A stretch of 38,881 bases of DNA from Candidatus Poribacteria bacterium (GTDB lineage Bacteria > Poribacteria > WGA-4E > WGA-3G), in NCBI GenBank assembly GCA_022827885.1, contig JAJEIP010000112.1, forward strand, positions 1 through 38,881, given 5' to 3'. The position numbers and the translations under genes were made by a program. Positions 23,961-31,821 of this stretch are shown here, piece by piece (position 1 is the first letter of the stretch; every line of letters begins with the position of its first letter). Under the pieces are notes generated by a model. That model did no database searches. It saw nothing but the letters and a program-made list of their open reading frames with translations, and was not told the origin of the DNA.

Positions 23961-24932
23961 TTAGGGTGAAAATGTTGGTTGCTGATCTAAAATATATTTA
24001 ATCGGATTTACCCACTTCTCTGTTGCCACGTTATAAACGCTATAGTGTAGATGTGCACCCGTGCTACGACCGGTATTTCCGACGTAGCCGATAATCTGAC
24101 CGCGCGTCACTTTTTGTCCAACTTCCAGACCCTCCGCGTAATCTTGCAAATGTGCGTATAATGTTTTGAACTGGTTTCCTTCATGCTCAATCTCAACGGT
24201 CTCTCCCAAATAACCGCTCGTTTCAGCCTTCACAATTGTTCCATTCGCAGCAGTGATAACAGGAACCCCGGATCGGGTTTTAATATCCAACCCTTGGTGA
24301 AATTCGCGTTTCTTCGTCAACGGATGCATGCGCCACCCAAAACCGGAAGAATACCAATAACTGTATTTCTCTCCGTTTTCTTGTTGAAGTTTCACCGGTA
24401 GAATCGAAGGATATCCGTCAATTTGTTTTTCATGTTTACTGATATAGTCATAGAGGGATAGAATCTCATGCTTCAGGATACTCGGGTTTAGCAATTCTTG
24501 CCTTTCATTTGTATAATCCGAGCGACCATCGGTCGCTGAGGCATTTTCCTGTTGCGTATCTACTGGCACCTCGCTCCCTTCGGGCGCCAAAGAAACGCCA
24601 TTATCCCCACCGCCTTGCCCAAGGATCCCTAAAGCCTGCTGAATCTTTTCCGCCATCTGTCGAATATCTTTCATCTCTTCATTGACACCGGCGAGTTCCG
24701 ATTCGACCTGAAGGTTTGCCTGCCGTAATTTATCGTTTTCTTCCAGACTCATCTGTAACTTTTTTGCGGTCCCACCTTCATGTAGTTTCTGGAAAAATCC
24801 GTAGCCAATTCCACCGATTCCTGCTAATAATAAAACTAAAATGGTGAAGGCGAAAAGTAAAATATGCCCTTTGCTGATTGTATGCTGGCGAACCGAGTTT
24901 CCGCGAGACGACATAAAAACGAGGGTATACAT
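23961..24932 (-). CDS. M23 family metallopeptidase (envelope, membrane-anchored)
   Basis: A 323-aa protein. A single N-terminal membrane segment is at about 24-46 (ILLFAFTILVLLLAGIGGIGYGFF). A coiled coil follows at about 57-100, then a low-complexity Gly/Ser/Thr linker. The C-terminal LytM domain has the zinc motif HQGLDIKT (His and Asp) and the HxH in GAHLHYSV, both intact, so it should be an active peptidoglycan endopeptidase. The layout (membrane anchor, coiled coil, M23) resembles division and cell-shape endopeptidases. AGGGAGG upstream of ATG 24932 supports the start. Peptidoglycan is implied for this organism. Confidence 0.93.
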   Translation of the reverse strand: MYTLVFMSSRGNSVRQHTISKGHILLFAFTILVLLLAGIGGIGYGFFQKLHEGGTAKKLQMSLEENDKLRQANLQVESELAGVNEEMKDIRQMAEKIQQALGILGQGGGDNGVSLAPEGSEVPVDTQQENASATDGRSDYTNERQELLNPSILKHEILSLYDYISKHEKQIDGYPSILPVKLQQENGEKYSYWYSSGFGWRMHPLTKKREFHQGLDIKTRSGVPVITAANGTIVKAETSGYLGETVEIEHEGNQFKTLYAHLQDYAEGLEVGQKVTRGQIIGYVGNTGRSTGAHLHYSVYNVATEKWVNPIKYILDQQPTFSP

Positions 24933-24982
24933 CTAATCAATCCTCCCTTATGATTTAAAAATCTTTGGATTGTCCGAAAGTT

Positions 24983-25012
24983 ATAATACCGGACGAATCG
25001 AAATTTTCGCAA
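24983..25012 (-). promoter_or_regulatory. possible promoter/operator for the M23 peptidase gene
   Basis: On the minus strand TTGCGA (25012-25007) and TATTAT (24988-24983) are 18 bp apart. The inverted repeat GTCCG (24972-24976) / CGGAC (24990-24994) brackets the -10, as an operator might. Confidence 0.35.
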
Positions 25013-25030
25013 TGTTCCTATGAGACGCTT

Positions 25031-25165
25031 TTACAAGCGTGAGACAATCGCTGGCATTTTCCAAACAAGAACGATGATACCGGTAAGCAGAATGAGGTAC
25101 CACACAATTAATGTCCGAATACGCGTTCTTTTGAAAATATGATGGCGAGAACGTTTCAACTTCAT
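25031..25165 (-). CDS. small membrane protein (44 aa), tentative
   Basis: This ORF starts at ATG 25165 with a very basic N-terminus (MKLKRSRHHIFKRTRIR) and one hydrophobic segment (LIVWYLILLTGIIVLVW). The frame is open further upstream, through a Lys-rich stretch (PKKKKQKAF), back to a TGA at 25213-25211. An alternative reading begins at ATG 25214, has GAGGA before it, and would join this frame after one frameshift near the A-rich run. No clear SD precedes ATG 25165. It is a basic, single-pass small protein between a CBS protein and an M23 peptidase. Function unknown. Confidence 0.4.
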   Translation of the reverse strand: MKLKRSRHHIFKRTRIRTLIVWYLILLTGIIVLVWKMPAIVSRL

Positions 25166-25210
25166 AAATGCTTTTTGCTTTTTCTTCTTAGGTGTTGACA
25201 GAACGTTTCT

Positions 25211-25345
25211 TCATGTGTGAGCGTCCTCAACACGGTATCCTTGCCTATAAAACCGCATCATAAGATTTGCGTTGATGTAGAAAGGACGAAATTTCATACA
25301 TTCCATTCTAAAAGATTGACCTGACGTTGAAGGCAACATCTTCAC
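25211..25345 (-). CDS. small ORF (44 aa) overlapping the CBS gene stop, tentative
   Basis: GTG 25345 overlaps the TGA of the CBS/CorC gene (GTGA), and its own TGA overlaps ATG 25214 (ATGA). The protein contains SGQSFRMECMKFRPFYINAN and MMRFYRQGYRVEDAHT. There is no domain I recognise. Overlapping stop/start pairs on both sides hint at coupled translation but may be chance. Together with 25031-25165 it is what the 409-bp gap between the CBS and M23 genes (24933-25341) holds. Confidence 0.3.
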   Translation of the reverse strand: MKMLPSTSGQSFRMECMKFRPFYINANLMMRFYRQGYRVEDAHT

Positions 25346-26265
25346 CGCCGAGTTTTTCTCACAATCCGGATCCGAGAGATGCGATACTTGAAAACTTCCT
25401 CTATATTAAACTCAAGGGTTTCATATTCAATTGTTTCACCTTTCTCTGGCAATCGACCGAGTAACATGAGAATAAAGCCACCAATGGTATCACACTGATC
25501 TGTGGGAATTTGGGTGTCTAATGCCCTATTGACTTCGGGAATTAATACGCGTGCATCAATCCGCCACTCACCTCTTCCGATTTCCTCAATACGGGGCGTA
25601 TCCCGTTTGCGGTTTGCTGCTATCTCCCCTACGACCTTCTCTAAAACATCCACCAATTCTACAACGCCGATACAACTTCCGTGCTCGTTAACCACAACAG
25701 CGACGGGTATCTCTGATTGCTGCAGTTCACTCAATAAATCCATTGCAGGCTTCAGCGCGGGTACATAATAGGCTTCCCTCACAAATGGACCTAAGTCGTC
25801 CTCATGCTGCTCGCTTGTGAGCACTTCCGCAGCGTCAACCACGCCAATCAACCAATCAACGCGCTCATTATAGACAGGGATGTAACGATAGTTGGAGACG
25901 CGGCAGAATTTGGGAACTTCAGCGCATGACGCTCCTACTGTCAGGGGAACCATCTCTGACAAAGGCATCATTACCTCCTGCGCTGTCAATGTTCTCAAAT
26001 CGAAAACTGTCCGTAATAACCGGGCTTCGTGCTCGGAAAACGTCTCAATATTCTCCAGAATTAACTGCTTAATTTGTTCACGAGATAGTCTCGTCTTTCG
26101 TTTCGAGTTTCTGAAGAGTCCTTTTTTCTGCGGCTCCGTTTCCCGTTCCGCGTGAACAGCAAGGGCATTAGGTTGCGCTAACTTCACCTGCGTCCCGCGC
26201 TGCTCTCTAACAACAGGCATCTGACTGCTGTTTTCCTCTGAAATGTTTTTGTTAATTTCATCCAT
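25342..26265 (-). CDS. CBS-domain protein, CorC/HlyC (hemolysin-like) family
   Basis: A 307-aa protein without membrane helices. The N-terminus (to ~70) is polar and variable. A CBS pair follows from about 95 (LTAQEVMMPLSEMVPLTVGAS, VSNYRYIPVYNERVDWLIGVV, IPVAVVVNEHGSCIGVVEL). The C-terminal CorC_HlyC domain (~225-300) shows WRIDARVLIPEVNRALDTQIP, DTIGGFILMLLGRLPEKGETI and RISRIRIV. This is the soluble half of CorB/CorC Mg/Co efflux proteins, without the DUF21 membrane domain. The role may be regulation of metal efflux. It follows the PhyH gene by 93 bp on the same strand. Confidence 0.9.
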   Translation of the reverse strand: MDEINKNISEENSSQMPVVREQRGTQVKLAQPNALAVHAERETEPQKKGLFRNSKRKTRLSREQIKQLILENIETFSEHEARLLRTVFDLRTLTAQEVMMPLSEMVPLTVGASCAEVPKFCRVSNYRYIPVYNERVDWLIGVVDAAEVLTSEQHEDDLGPFVREAYYVPALKPAMDLLSELQQSEIPVAVVVNEHGSCIGVVELVDVLEKVVGEIAANRKRDTPRIEEIGRGEWRIDARVLIPEVNRALDTQIPTDQCDTIGGFILMLLGRLPEKGETIEYETLEFNIEEVFKYRISRIRIVRKTRR

Positions 26266-26358
26266 AGTTAATAACGGTATAGCCCTCCGCAGGATATGAG
26301 ATTTCGAATTCGGAATTCTGTGAACACCTTCGCGTATTTTCTGGTGGTTGAGAATTCT

Positions 26359-27180
26359 CTATGTTTGGGCAACGAGCGTCAGTTCTGTTTTGCCACTGAG
26401 TCCCGCAACAACCGGAAATGTTTTCTCCGCTGGCCTGCCATCTTTCGGTACATACCGGACTTGCGGTGAGAAGTATGCATACAACGCCGTGTTCCGAGGG
26501 TTCGGCGTAGTGTTCGGTCCAGAACCGTGTACCATTAAACTGTGGAAAAATAAGGCACTTCCCGCAGAAAGTGGGACATCCATCTGTTGTTCCGAGACCT
26601 CCTTCCGATCGGTAAGCTCTGCATCCTGCTGGCGTGCGATATGGCCCCACGACTGCATTCCCCATAGATGGCTTCTCGGAATTACCTTGAAACAACCGTT
26701 TTCGACTGTAGCGTCATTGAGGGCAATACTCACGGTAACAAGGTTCGGTGGTTCCATGGGCCAATACGCCGAATCTTGATGTAACCCGTGCGAAGATCCG
26801 TGAAACGCCGGTTTGAACATCAGTGTACTTCTAAAGAGCAACAGGTCGTCTATTCCAATAAGTTCTTGAACAACGCGAATGAGTTTCGGATGTTGTGCGA
26901 GGTCCCGAAATACTTCGGAGTACTGACGCGTGTTTTCTGCCTTCCGCAGCACAGGTAAATTATGCCCTTGTGTTTCATCTGTGGCGAACGGTTCCTGCTG
27001 GACGTGCCGGCGTGCGACCGCTGCCCGTTCCTTCTCAGGATCGGACTCCTGTCCTGCGGCAAACTGATGCAAACGATGGATCTCCGTTTGGCAGGTTTCC
27101 ACTTCTGCTGCAGATAACAGATTCTCAATAACGAGGTAACCTTCCTTTTCAAAAAACGCTTTCCGCTCCTTCAAATCCAT
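26359..27180 (-). CDS. phytanoyl-CoA dioxygenase (PhyH) family protein
   Basis: A 273-aa Fe(II)/2-oxoglutarate oxygenase. The facial triad is visible: H134-Q-D136 in SSHGLHQDSAYW and H218 in LMVHGSGPN, with R229 as the likely 2-oxoglutarate-binding Arg. The N-terminal EKEGYLVIENLLS is standard for the family. GGAGG 5 nt before ATG 27180 fixes the start, and this SD overlaps the last two Gly codons of the NRAMP-like gene, whose stop lies 1 nt upstream. The two are thus coupled. PhyH proteins hydroxylate many substrates (fatty acyls, ectoine, small natural products); the substrate here is unknown. Confidence 0.92.
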   Translation of the reverse strand: MDLKERKAFFEKEGYLVIENLLSAAEVETCQTEIHRLHQFAAGQESDPEKERAAVARRHVQQEPFATDETQGHNLPVLRKAENTRQYSEVFRDLAQHPKLIRVVQELIGIDDLLLFRSTLMFKPAFHGSSHGLHQDSAYWPMEPPNLVTVSIALNDATVENGCFKVIPRSHLWGMQSWGHIARQQDAELTDRKEVSEQQMDVPLSAGSALFFHSLMVHGSGPNTTPNPRNTALYAYFSPQVRYVPKDGRPAEKTFPVVAGLSGKTELTLVAQT

Positions 27181-27181
27181 G

Positions 27182-28606
27182 CTAACCTCCAATTAATTGT
27201 TTAATTTCCCAGACAATACTTGAAATCGCAAACCCGATATAGACACATGAAGCGATAACCATCATGAAAGTAGAAAGCCGTTTCGGTTTTGCGAAATCAG
27301 GTAGAAAGCGGTAGTTCATGTAGAGGGTCAGCGGCACATAAATCGCCATAGCGAAACCGCCCATGTACGCCGCATTAAAGAGAAATCCTAATTCACTGAC
27401 GTTTAACTGCTCCATAACGAAGGTGATGACACACCCACCGACAATCCAGATGCCTGCAATCAGGAGATACCACCAGCTTAAGTTTCGTCTTTGTGCCCCT
27501 CGGAAGTTGGTGTAGATGATATCGGAAACCGAACGCGCCACGCCATCAACGAGGGCAAGTTGCGTGCCAAAAAGCGTCGCAACACCAACCAATAAGAAGA
27601 TCCGCTGCCCCGCCACGCCCCAGATTTCGCCTAATATCTGTGCTTCGTCGTAGATGAGTTTGCCTTGTTCAGGGACAATGCCTTGGGGATGTAAAACCGC
27701 GAGCGCACCGAAAATAAAGAGCAGAATCGTGAATGTGTTGAGTGCCCAAAAGAACAGTATCTGATCTTTTTTCACATATTGCCACCATTCAGTGAAGCGT
27801 TTTCGGTTTTCCTCCGTCACCTCAAAAAGAAACCCTGTCGCGGGTACCTTTTCACTCCTGCCTCGAAGCGGGTTCTGGAGGCCTGGCAGCTGCGCACCCA
27901 TCCCGATGTTTTTGTCCCGTAGATAGAACGTGTAAAACAGATTTGCTGTTCCCCCTGCCCCCGCAAAAACTAACGCACTGAACAATTTTTTTACCGACAT
28001 ACCTGGGTCTATATATCCAACATTTATCAAACCAGAACCGAGTTTCTGCCATGTTTCCATTGAGCCGACAGCGATGGCAACCAGAATTAACCCAATTGTT
28101 ACAATGGCAACGAGTACCTCAACCGTCCGTTCAACGGATTGGTAAATCATCTTGGGTCCAAAAAGAATGGCCGCGACCCCAGAAAATGTCACTATTGTCC
28201 AAAAGGTATCAGAACCCCAACCACCAGGTCCAAGTATGAGTGCTTTGAGCGCAAGTCCCGATGTCCGTGCCCATCCGGGGGCTATCCAACCCACCACAGT
28301 CAGTAGGATGAACAGCGGCGCGAAACCTCGCCAGATACGGCTGTATCCCGTATACACTGTTTCACCTGTGGCGATCGTCCAGCGTCCGACTTCAAAGTTT
28401 ATCCAGAGTTGGAGGAATACACCGAGCACCGCCGCCCAGATCATGCTCCCGCCATATTCAGCGGCGATGAGAGGCCAAATCACACTCTCACCCGCACCAA
28501 TAGACAGACCGACTAAGATTGCACCGGGACCCGCAATTTTCCAAAAAGGTAACTGTTTCTCTGGCAATTCGACGATCCTGAAATCATCAAGCGGTTGATA
28601 AATCAT
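27182..28606 (-). CDS. NRAMP-like integral membrane transporter
   Basis: A 474-aa protein with about 11 hydrophobic segments. The first helix shows PFWKIAGPGAILVGLSIGAGES, which aligns with NRAMP helix 1 (GPGxxVxxxxxDPGN). The metal-binding DPGN is replaced by GAGE. Helix 6, normally carrying MPH, reads ALVFAGAGGTANLFY, so the main metal ligands are absent. It is therefore related to NRAMP by fold but probably not a Mn/Fe importer of the usual type. The gene is directly upstream of the PhyH oxygenase with coupled translation, so the transported compound may be linked to that oxygenase. Membership in another APC-fold family is possible. Confidence 0.78.
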   Translation of the reverse strand: MIYQPLDDFRIVELPEKQLPFWKIAGPGAILVGLSIGAGESVIWPLIAAEYGGSMIWAAVLGVFLQLWINFEVGRWTIATGETVYTGYSRIWRGFAPLFILLTVVGWIAPGWARTSGLALKALILGPGGWGSDTFWTIVTFSGVAAILFGPKMIYQSVERTVEVLVAIVTIGLILVAIAVGSMETWQKLGSGLINVGYIDPGMSVKKLFSALVFAGAGGTANLFYTFYLRDKNIGMGAQLPGLQNPLRGRSEKVPATGFLFEVTEENRKRFTEWWQYVKKDQILFFWALNTFTILLFIFGALAVLHPQGIVPEQGKLIYDEAQILGEIWGVAGQRIFLLVGVATLFGTQLALVDGVARSVSDIIYTNFRGAQRRNLSWWYLLIAGIWIVGGCVITFVMEQLNVSELGFLFNAAYMGGFAMAIYVPLTLYMNYRFLPDFAKPKRLSTFMMVIASCVYIGFAISSIVWEIKQLIGG

Positions 28607-28644
28607 TTTAATTTTACCTTGCGGTTCGGTCAGGCAGGTTTGAA

Positions 28645-28673
28645 CATTTAACGCCCTGCGAATTATTAAAAAG
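28645..28673. repeat. 29-bp dispersed repeat, copy 2
   Basis: The stretch starting CATTTAACGCCCTGCGAA matches 17144-17172 with about 4 mismatches. It overlaps the stop of the FAD/Fe-S gene. Confidence 0.45.
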
Positions 28674-31596
28674 CCGCCTCATGTAAGATTTCAATCGGGT
28701 GCTTCGGTTGCACACCCGTCCCATGTTCCAGTTGATGTCTACAAGAAAAGCCAGCAGCGCCTAGCGCAAAACTGCCTGGAGGTTTCTCGCGGACAGCCTC
28801 AAAAAGCCTCAATTCGCCAATTTGCATAGAGAGGTCATAGTGTGCCTTCTCGTATCCGAACGCACCCGCCATGCCACAACAACTCGAATCGATCACAGTG
28901 ACATTGTGTTCCGATGGCAAACTTAACATCTTCACGGTCGGCTGAGTACCGACCAGTGCTCGCTGATGACAATGTCCATGCAGCAATACATCGCGCGGTT
29001 CTACCGAGAATTCCAAGGGCAATTCACCCTTGTCAGCAAGTTGGACAAAAAATTCCTCGAACGAACACGTCGCTTCAGCGACACCTTTCGCGGCAGGCGT
29101 GCCGATCAGCTCGACGTAATCATCAGTGATAGCAGAGGTACAACTCGGTTCACACCCTACAATTGGAATTCCCGCGTCAGCATAACCGCGAAGTGCGTCA
29201 ATATTGTAACTCGCATTCGCAACGGCTCGGTCAAGCATTCCCTCGGAGATAAGGGGGCGTCCACAACACTTTTTTTTCGGCAGTAATACTTCAAAGCCAC
29301 ATGCTTCGAGCAATTCCACCGCAGCTTTGCCGATAGAGGGTTCGCTGTAATTCATAAAGGTATCGGAAAAAAGAACCACCTTTTTGTCCGATCTGCGTCG
29401 GGATTTCCGCTTTCGGAACCACTGTTCATGGGTAGGGCGCACGAAAGTAGGCATATCGCGCCGCCGATCAACACCGATGAGTTTCTCGGCAACCCATTTG
29501 GAAAACCCGTTGTTGACTGCCCAGTTCGAGAAAGGTGAGAACATTGATCCTAAAGGCGCGAGCGCACCGATTTCACCGAACAAACGTCGGTGTAAAGGTA
29601 AACCGTTTGCTTTATGGTAATGTGCAAGGACTTCGTACTTAATCTTCGCCATATCTACATTCGATGGGCATTCCGCCTTACACGCTTTGCATCCCAAACA
29701 TAAGTCTAATACTTCTTGGAGTCGTTCACCTGTGAGTTCCGTATGTGGCAACGCACCTGAAATAATTGATCGAAGCGCATTTGCACGACCACGTGTCGAG
29801 TGCTCCTCTTCGCGGGTGCCAATAAAAGAGGGACACATCGTGCCAGTCAGTGTTTTCCGACACGCACCGACACCGTTACACATTTCGATTGCCCCGCCAA
29901 ATCCGTCTTGACTGGAAAAATCGAAGTAAGTATCAACCTTAATAGTATTATAGTCTGTCCCGAAGCGGAGATTTTCTGTCATCAGTGGCGCATCAACGAT
30001 TTTACCCGGATTCATGATCCCGTTCGGATCAAACGCTTTTTTTACTTCAGCGAGGGCTTGATATATCTGCGGACCGAACATGCTCTCTATCCACTCACTA
30101 CGGACGAGACCATCACCATGTTCACCGCTCATTGCACCGTCTAATTCCATGAGCAGGTCTCGGACCTCGCGGGCGATATCGTGCATCTTCTGAATATCGG
30201 TTTCAGATTTGAGATTGACGATAGGACGGTTGTGCAATAATCCAACGCTCGCGTGCGCGTAGTAGGCAGCAGTCGTATCGTGTGATGTAACAATCTCGTC
30301 AAATCTGCGGACGTATTCCGGTAAATTCTCTATCGGCACCGCGGCATCTTCGACGAAACCAACCGGCTTCGCATCACCCTTCATCCCCATTAACAAACCA
30401 AGTCCTGCTTTCCGAGTCTCCCAGACGCGGGACTTCTCCTCACCGGTAAAACAGCGCACGAATGCATAACCGAAGCCAGTACTTTTCAGCGTTTTTTCCA
30501 GCCTGTCTAACTGCGACTCCAATTCCGCTTGAGTTTCACCGTAAAATTCAACAGCAAGCAGTGCGGCAGGTTCACCTTGTATAAAGGTCGTAAGCCGCGA
30601 AAATTCCAATGAAGCCCGCGCCATATCAAGGATAGTCTTATCTATAAGTTCTACGGCAGTCGGATTACATTCCAAGATAGGTTGCATCGCCTCCATGGAA
30701 CCGACAAGTGACTCGAAATGTACAACGCACAAAGCGGTCAATTTAGGAATCGGCACGAGGTTTATTGTCGCCTCAAGCGTCGTTGCAAGTGTCCCTTCAG
30801 AGCCGACGAGGATTTTCGTCAAGTTAAACGGATGGTCTTCGTCACAGCCATCACGACGATAAGGCGTAACCTCTTTTGAACCCGCATTTGGGACAAACTC
30901 ATCGAGATTGTAACCCGCAACGCGACGCAGGATACGAGGATAGCGTTTACGGATCTCAGCTTCGTTGTCTGCACACACTCGGCACAGTTCACGATAGATG
31001 TTTGCCTCTAATGTGTTACCCTGTTGTTTAGTCTCTAATTCTGCAATGGAAATGGGGGATGCTGTGATTTCATCAGCGTTGGAAAGCACTAAATCAAGCG
31101 ACATGACGTGATCAATAGTTTTACCGTAGATGAGGGAATGCGAACCCGCGGAGTTGTTTCCAATGGTGCCACCGACGTTCGCTCGGCTGCTCGTGGCGAC
31201 ATCAGGCGCATACATCAAACCGTGAGGTTTTAACTTATCGTTCAGTTCGTCTAAGACAATACCGGGTTGCACGCGCGCCCAACGCTCGGCGACATTTACC
31301 TCAAGAAGTTGGTTCATGTATTTGGACATGTCCAACACGATTGCCTTACCGACACTCTGTCCAGCGAGACTCGTGCCGCCACCGCGCGGAAGGATCGGAA
31401 TGTCGCGTGCTGCCGCGATTTGCACAGTCTTAATAACATCTTGGCTATCTTTCGGGATTACAACACCTATCGGCTGTATTTGGTAGAGGCTCGCGTCCGT
31501 GCTATAGAGTGCCTTAGAATACAAATCAAAGCGCACCTCTCCTGCAAGCGTATTGGATAATTGTTGTTCAAGGGTTTCCAATGTAGAAGGGTCCAT
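28666..31596 (-). CDS. FAD-binding and Fe-S oxidoreductase (GlcD-GlcF type fusion)
   Basis: A 976-aa fusion. The N-terminal PCMH-type FAD-binding domain (about 30-220) has ILPRGGGTSLAGQSVG and GTIGNNSAGSHS. The FAD-oxidase C-terminal domain runs to about 520 (SGEHGDGLVRSEW). A ferredoxin-type region follows with NGVGACRK and CLGCKACKAECPSNVDMAK. Two CCG domains close it, with CCGRPLISEGMLD and CCGMAGAFGYEKAHYD. The composition equals GlcD plus GlcF of glycolate oxidase, or the Dld-II/D-2-hydroxyglutarate dehydrogenase type. It would oxidise a 2-hydroxy acid and pass electrons to the quinone pool. ATG 31596 matches family N-termini; ATG 31623 adds nine codons without a good SD. The substrate is unresolved. 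Confidence 0.92.
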   Translation of the reverse strand: MDPSTLETLEQQLSNTLAGEVRFDLYSKALYSTDASLYQIQPIGVVIPKDSQDVIKTVQIAAARDIPILPRGGGTSLAGQSVGKAIVLDMSKYMNQLLEVNVAERWARVQPGIVLDELNDKLKPHGLMYAPDVATSSRANVGGTIGNNSAGSHSLIYGKTIDHVMSLDLVLSNADEITASPISIAELETKQQGNTLEANIYRELCRVCADNEAEIRKRYPRILRRVAGYNLDEFVPNAGSKEVTPYRRDGCDEDHPFNLTKILVGSEGTLATTLEATINLVPIPKLTALCVVHFESLVGSMEAMQPILECNPTAVELIDKTILDMARASLEFSRLTTFIQGEPAALLAVEFYGETQAELESQLDRLEKTLKSTGFGYAFVRCFTGEEKSRVWETRKAGLGLLMGMKGDAKPVGFVEDAAVPIENLPEYVRRFDEIVTSHDTTAAYYAHASVGLLHNRPIVNLKSETDIQKMHDIAREVRDLLMELDGAMSGEHGDGLVRSEWIESMFGPQIYQALAEVKKAFDPNGIMNPGKIVDAPLMTENLRFGTDYNTIKVDTYFDFSSQDGFGGAIEMCNGVGACRKTLTGTMCPSFIGTREEEHSTRGRANALRSIISGALPHTELTGERLQEVLDLCLGCKACKAECPSNVDMAKIKYEVLAHYHKANGLPLHRRLFGEIGALAPLGSMFSPFSNWAVNNGFSKWVAEKLIGVDRRRDMPTFVRPTHEQWFRKRKSRRRSDKKVVLFSDTFMNYSEPSIGKAAVELLEACGFEVLLPKKKCCGRPLISEGMLDRAVANASYNIDALRGYADAGIPIVGCEPSCTSAITDDYVELIGTPAAKGVAEATCSFEEFFVQLADKGELPLEFSVEPRDVLLHGHCHQRALVGTQPTVKMLSLPSEHNVTVIDSSCCGMAGAFGYEKAHYDLSMQIGELRLFEAVREKPPGSFALGAAGFSCRHQLEHGTGVQPKHPIEILHEAAF

Positions 31597-31671
31597 ATTT
31601 GTAGTCCAAAAAACTGTAAACATCGCGAGGGGTAATCGCGACCGTTCCTTTTTTATCCTCCCGAAAAAAAT

Positions 31672-31700
31672 TTGACATCGCTACCCGAGTAAAGTATAAT
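31672..31700 (+). promoter_or_regulatory. consensus sigma-70 promoter of tRNA-Leu
   Basis: TTGACA (31672-31677), 17 bp, TATAAT (31695-31700); the tRNA begins 12 bp after the -10. Confidence 0.85.
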
Positions 31701-31712
31701 TAACCATACAAT

Positions 31713-31796
31713 GCCCCTGTGGTGGAATTTGGTATACACAGCAGGTTGAGGGCCTGTGCCTTAATTGGCATACTGGTTCGAGTCCAGTCGGGGGCA
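31713..31796 (+). tRNA. tRNA-Leu (GAG)
   Basis: An 84-nt class II tRNA. The acceptor GCCCCTG pairs with CGGGGGC (one T-G), and A is the discriminator. Anticodon stem GCAGG/CCTGT encloses loop TTGAGGG, so the anticodon is GAG (31748-31750). A long variable arm (GCC...GGC) and a T arm CTGG-TTCGAGT-CCAG are present. The 3' CCA is not encoded. Confidence 0.93.
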
Positions 31797-31810
31797 TCTC
31801 CCCTTTCTTT
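31791..31810 (+). terminator. possible terminator overlapping the 3' end of tRNA-Leu
   Basis: GGGG (31791-31794), loop CATCT and CCCC (31800-31803) are followed by TTTCTTT. The hairpin uses the last bases of the tRNA, so it would compete with acceptor-stem pairing. Confidence 0.3.
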
Positions 31811-31821
31811 GATTCCAGATG

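Noticed and set aside
25211-25213. A second selenocysteine TGA in the small ORF
   Set aside because: No hairpin with a G-containing loop follows at the right distance, no Cys/Sec motif surrounds it, and the TGA overlaps an ATG in the manner of a stop/start pair.
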